In this document: piece after piece, positions 7,075 to 8,891 of the stretch | How positions within the stretch are numbered: position 1 is the stretch's first letter | How the letters are laid out: every line of letters begins with the position of its first letter | Source: Spirochaetaceae bacterium | Lineage (GTDB): Bacteria; Spirochaetota; Spirochaetia; Treponematales; Breznakiellaceae | Assembly (NCBI GenBank): GCA_031275595.1 | Contig: JAISOO010000104.1 | Location: forward strand, 1-8,891 | Length of the DNA: 8,891 nt | Direction of reading: 5' to 3' | Translations under genes and position numbers: made by a program | Notes under the pieces: generated by a model | Databases searched by the model: none | The model's input: only the letters and a program-made list of their open reading frames with translations | Told to the model about the DNA's origin: nothing

Positions 7075-7731
7075 CTATGTTTCCGCTCCCCGCTCCCCGT
7101 CGTTTTGGGGCTCCTCGGGCATCAGGACCTTTACCTTGGCGCTCCTCACGACCCGATCTTTAAGCATATAGCCCTTAATAAAATCTTCCGCCACCATGGG
7201 TTCGGAGACTTCCGCGGACTTTTCCATCATAATCGCCTCGTGCCGGGTCGGATCAAAGGCCTCGCCGGCGGAATCAAAACGTTTCAGCCCCCACTTGTTT
7301 TCAAGTTGGGAAACCAGGCGTTTTTCGATCATGTTGATGCCCTCATAGAGGCTTTGGAACTCCGGCGAACCTGACCCGGCGGCCCCGGAGGATTTGACGG
7401 CCCGCTCAAAATCGTCGATTATGGGGATAAGGTCCAGAAGCAGCGCCTGATTCGCAAAATCAATGGCCTCCTGCTTTTCCCGGTTCATCCGCTTGCGGAA
7501 ATTTTCAAAATCCGCCGCCTTTCTGAGGTACTGATCGTTGGCCTCCGCCAGTTTGATTTCCAGGGCCTGGATCCGCGCCGCGGGATCGGGCGCTTCCCCT
7601 TCATCCGCCCCGCAGCCCGTTTCAGCCGATGCCGAAACCTCCGCCGCTTCAGGACCCTGCTTTTCGGTGTCCTCCGGGCTTACAATTTCCCCCTGCTTGC
7701 GTTCATCCTCATGAGAAGTATGTTTTGACAT
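7075..7731 (-). CDS. grpE: Nucleotide exchange factor GrpE
   Basis: A homodimeric co-chaperone that releases ADP from DnaK and so resets its cycle; members of the family often also act as a thermal sensor. Length is 218 residues, normal. An acidic, low-complexity N-terminus (1-48) precedes a long helix that should form the dimer coiled coil (about 50-90: AARIQALEIKLAEANDQYLR onward). LDLIPIIDDFERAV follows at 99-112. The C-terminal beta domain carries the family signature FDPTRHEAI at 159-167 and GYMLKDRVVRSAKVKV at 187-202. It starts with ATG; AGGA eight to nine bases upstream is the likely ribosome site. It is the first gene of the chaperone set, with a sigma70-like promoter about 140 bp upstream. 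hrcA, which precedes grpE in many bacteria, is not in the window. Confidence 0.96.
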   Translation of the reverse strand: MSKHTSHEDERKQGEIVSPEDTEKQGPEAAEVSASAETGCGADEGEAPDPAARIQALEIKLAEANDQYLRKAADFENFRKRMNREKQEAIDFANQALLLDLIPIIDDFERAVKSSGAAGSGSPEFQSLYEGINMIEKRLVSQLENKWGLKRFDSAGEAFDPTRHEAIMMEKSAEVSEPMVAEDFIKGYMLKDRVVRSAKVKVLMPEEPQNDGERGAET

Positions 7732-7757
7732 GAAAACGTCCTACACATTTTTTTAAC

Positions 7758-7777
7758 AGCCCCAAACTCCCGGGGCT
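7758..7777 (-). promoter_or_regulatory. Small hairpin in the grpE leader
   Basis: AGCCCC (7758-7763) and GGGGCT (7772-7777) flank an 8-nt loop. On the transcribed strand an A-rich stretch and the grpE ribosome site follow within about 25 bases. It has no T tract in the gene direction, so it is not a terminator. It may shape the 5' end of the message. Confidence 0.4.
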
Positions 7778-7789
7778 TATATTATCCAA

Positions 7790-7825
7790 AGCCTGTTTCA
7801 AAACTAACCGGATTTTGGAACAGGC
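7790..7825. repeat. Single-hairpin copy E of the repeat in the grpE leader
   Basis: AGCCTGTTTCAAAA (7790-7803) pairs with TTTTGGAACAGGCT (7812-7825), with one G-T pair. This is module 1 of the family: in stem 1 the fifth to seventh bases change from the TTT of copy A to TGT, with AAA becoming ACA on the other arm. The CCGG centre is kept in part. It lies between the proposed promoter and the grpE start, so it would be transcribed in the 5' untranslated region. Confidence 0.65.
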
Positions 7826-7873
7826 TCGTCTACCCTGTAATGGACGCAGTTTTGAAACTGACTTAATGATTAC

Positions 7874-7902
7874 AACATACCCATCTTGCGCATAAAGGTC
7901 AA
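7874..7902 (-). promoter_or_regulatory. Sigma70-type promoter for grpE
   Basis: On the minus strand TTGACC (7902-7897), exactly 17 bp, then TATGTT (7879-7874): five and four of six consensus bases with ideal spacing. The predicted start near 7867 gives a leader of about 135 nt containing hairpins at 7790-7825 and 7758-7777. No CIRCE inverted repeat (TTAGCACTC-N9-GAGTGCTAA) or clear sigma32-type -10 is present. Confidence 0.55.
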
Positions 7903-8104
7903 GAAAATTCAGCCCGCTAAAAAAAAATTTGCGCATCTTTTTGGGCCTGTCCGCGGGACCCGCGGGGGGATCGGGAAGGCAAAAAACGGCGCCGATGGGG
8001 AAGAGGCCGGGGCCTTACCTTTCAGGACGGATCTATCCCCCTGGGCGTCTTCGTTGAGGCACAGAACAGCGGCCGGCTCGGCTTCCGGGGCGGATTTCCG
8101 GGGT
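7903..8104. other. GC-rich spacer between the transposase-like gene and grpE, no supported gene
   Basis: Together with the grpE leader this makes a 373-bp gap (7732-8104). It includes a CCGCGG-GAC-CCGCGG hairpin at 7951-7965 and a run of nine A near 7919-7927. A minus-strand frame stays open from 8268 to 7909 in a different frame from the transposase-like protein. Its product is Pro/Ala-rich with no recognisable domain, and long open frames are expected by chance at this base composition. Confidence 0.5.
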
Positions 8105-8590
8105 TTAGCCGGGCGCGGGGGCCAAATGGCGGGGGGAATTGGGGGGAAAAGCGGGGTTTGCCGCTGATTTTTCGCTATGGGGTCTGACCCCATGGTTCCA
8201 AATCCCAAGGTCCCCGGCCGCTCTCGGCTCCCCAGCCAGCACTTCCTCCACCAACTCGGGCTCCCCATCCAGAATCCGCGACCAATACCGGTCCCCCCAG
8301 ATATGGCCTATCCGTCCCGCCAGCCGGTTGTACCGCTGGGCAAAGGTCTGCTTCAGCCACTGCATGATCGCCGGGAGTTCCAGCCCGTCCGCCGGCTTAA
8401 TGTAAAACCGCAGCCAGTCATCCTCCAGACGCAGCCCCAAAATCTCGAAATCGAACCGGCTCTTGGTTTCACGAAACACCCCGGCAAAAAGCGCCAGGGC
8501 CTTATACAAACGAAAGAGCGGTTCCCGGTTGTTGACGCGGGTACGGATCTCGTACCACACCCCTTGTTTCAACATTCGTAATGATCTCAT
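8105..8590 (-). CDS. IS200-like / REP-associated transposase-type protein, probably inactive
   Basis: 161 residues. The layout resembles Y1 (HUH) transposases of the REP-associated group. GVWYEIRTRVNNREPLFR at 10-27 aligns with the family's 'yHvtsRgnnr.plF' opening. A stretch at 41-66 sits where the catalytic strand belongs, and IMQWLKQTFAQRYNRL (75-90) plus GHIWGDRYWSRIL (95-107) match the usual 'ya.ryN...Gh.wqdRyw' block. The His-x-His metal site expected near 56-66 (normally MPNHvHlL) is replaced by LEDDWLRFYIKP, and the opening His is Glu. The C-terminal part that normally holds the catalytic Tyr helix is missing or replaced by a Pro-rich tail (135-161), whose GVRPH is encoded by a repeated palindrome. 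It is therefore probably a non-catalytic relative or relic. The start at 8590 is uncertain: no ribosome site is seen, and Met6 is an alternative. A TATACT at 8599-8594 could be a -10 box. Confidence 0.65.
   Translation of the reverse strand: MRSLRMLKQGVWYEIRTRVNNREPLFRLYKALALFAGVFRETKSRFDFEILGLRLEDDWLRFYIKPADGLELPAIMQWLKQTFAQRYNRLAGRIGHIWGDRYWSRILDGEPELVEEVLAGEPRAAGDLGIWNHGVRPHSEKSAANPAFPPNSPRHLAPAPG
8177..8193. repeat. GGGGTCAGACCCC-type palindrome inside the transposase-like gene
   Basis: ATGGGGTC and GACCCCAT surround a single base, a perfect 17-bp palindrome. Read on the minus strand the centre is A, giving ATGGGGTCAGACCCCAT. From memory, palindromes of this type recur in many genomes next to REP-associated transposases. 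It lies within the last 30 codons of the gene, so the C-terminal tail is probably encoded by repeat sequence. Confidence 0.7.
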
Positions 8591-8891
8591 ACAAAGTATA
8601 TGAGCCTGACTCGCCGGTTTGCTTTAACGCGGAACAAAAAACCGGAAAAAAAGACCCCACGGGCGTTTACTTTTTGCGCCTTACCCGCGAAGCCCGCGGG
8701 AAGTCAAAAACAGCCACCCATGGGGTCAGGCCCCGCGCCCTTCCCAATCAACAAACATCAGTAAACCGAAACATTCATCAATAAACACCATCATACAGCG
8801 CCATGTGCCACCATACCGCATCTAGTACCCCATCGGAGCATGCGGGCTTAACAAGTACCCGGCACCACAGGCGTTCACTGAGCGGTCAGGC
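8591..8891. other. Right-end region with no gene I can support
   Basis: This is the region upstream of the transposase-like gene. CTCATA...TATGAG (8586-8604) overlaps that gene's start. A GC-rich part (8610-8745) contains the second palindrome. From 8745 composition becomes more AT-rich. From 8785 to the edge one plus frame is open with an ATG at 8803, and from 8890 to 8821 one minus frame gives about 22 codons ending in TAG. Either could be the end of a neighbouring gene or mobile element, but I recognise neither. Confidence 0.4.
8722..8734. repeat. Second GGGGTCAGRCCCC palindrome upstream of the transposase-like gene
   Basis: GGGGTC-A-GGCCCC differs from the copy at 8177-8193 by one base (a G-T pair if folded) and is preceded by the same AT. 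Judged by the central base it is inverted relative to that copy, so the pair brackets most of the transposase-like gene. A further GACCCCA at 8653-8659 is inverted to TGGGGTC at 8721-8727. Confidence 0.55.

Noticed and set aside
7709..7936. 75-codon minus-strand frame overlapping the grpE start
   Set aside because: It spans the proposed promoter and a family hairpin, has no ribosome site and no recognisable protein features.
7909..8268. 119-codon Pro/Ala-rich minus frame overlapping the transposase-like gene
   Set aside because: It is in a different frame, without ribosome site or domain, in GC-rich DNA where open frames are common. A frameshifted tail of the transposase gene is possible but not shown.

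Overview
The window reads as a spirochaete chromosome segment, most likely a Treponema of relatively high GC content such as the termite-gut group. This is inferred from the long, insertion-bearing serine hydroxymethyltransferase, the style of the GrpE/DnaK/DnaJ and chemotaxis proteins, and intergenic spaces full of palindromic repeats. No rRNA or tRNA gene is visible to settle the genus.

All confident genes are on the minus strand, so transcription runs right to left. From the right they are: a short, probably inactive transposase-like (REP-associated / IS200-like) protein (8590-8105); grpE (7731-7075); dnaK (6804-4885); dnaJ (4786-3662, GTG start); glyA (3483-1963); and the N-terminal 389 residues of a methyl-accepting chemotaxis protein that runs off the left edge (1169-1). 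GrpE, DnaK and DnaJ form the complete Hsp70 folding machine. GlyA (one-carbon metabolism) and the chemoreceptor are probably neighbours rather than partners. A sigma70-like promoter (TTGACC, 17 bp, TATGTT) lies about 140 bp ahead of grpE. I see no CIRCE operator and no hrcA.

The most unusual content is in the gaps. Every gap from grpE to the chemoreceptor holds hairpin-forming repeats of one apparent family. Full copies are about 120 bp and consist of three successive hairpins (1399-1519, 1727-1845, 6956-7074). Partial or variant copies lie at 1295-1373, 1698-1718, 3520-3665, 4844-4882, 6874-6946 and 7790-7825. Stems differ between copies by paired, compensatory changes, while a single-stranded linker (TAAATYYAAGG) and a CTGAAG loop recur, so the folded form seems to be what is kept. 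The repeats begin within a few bases of the stop codons of grpE, dnaK and dnaJ. glyA is instead followed by an ordinary intrinsic terminator (1951-1919).

The right-hand 300 bp and the stretch between grpE and the transposase-like gene hold no gene I can support. The transposase-like gene is associated with two copies of a GGGGTCAGACCCC-type palindrome in inverted orientation, one inside its 3' end and one upstream.
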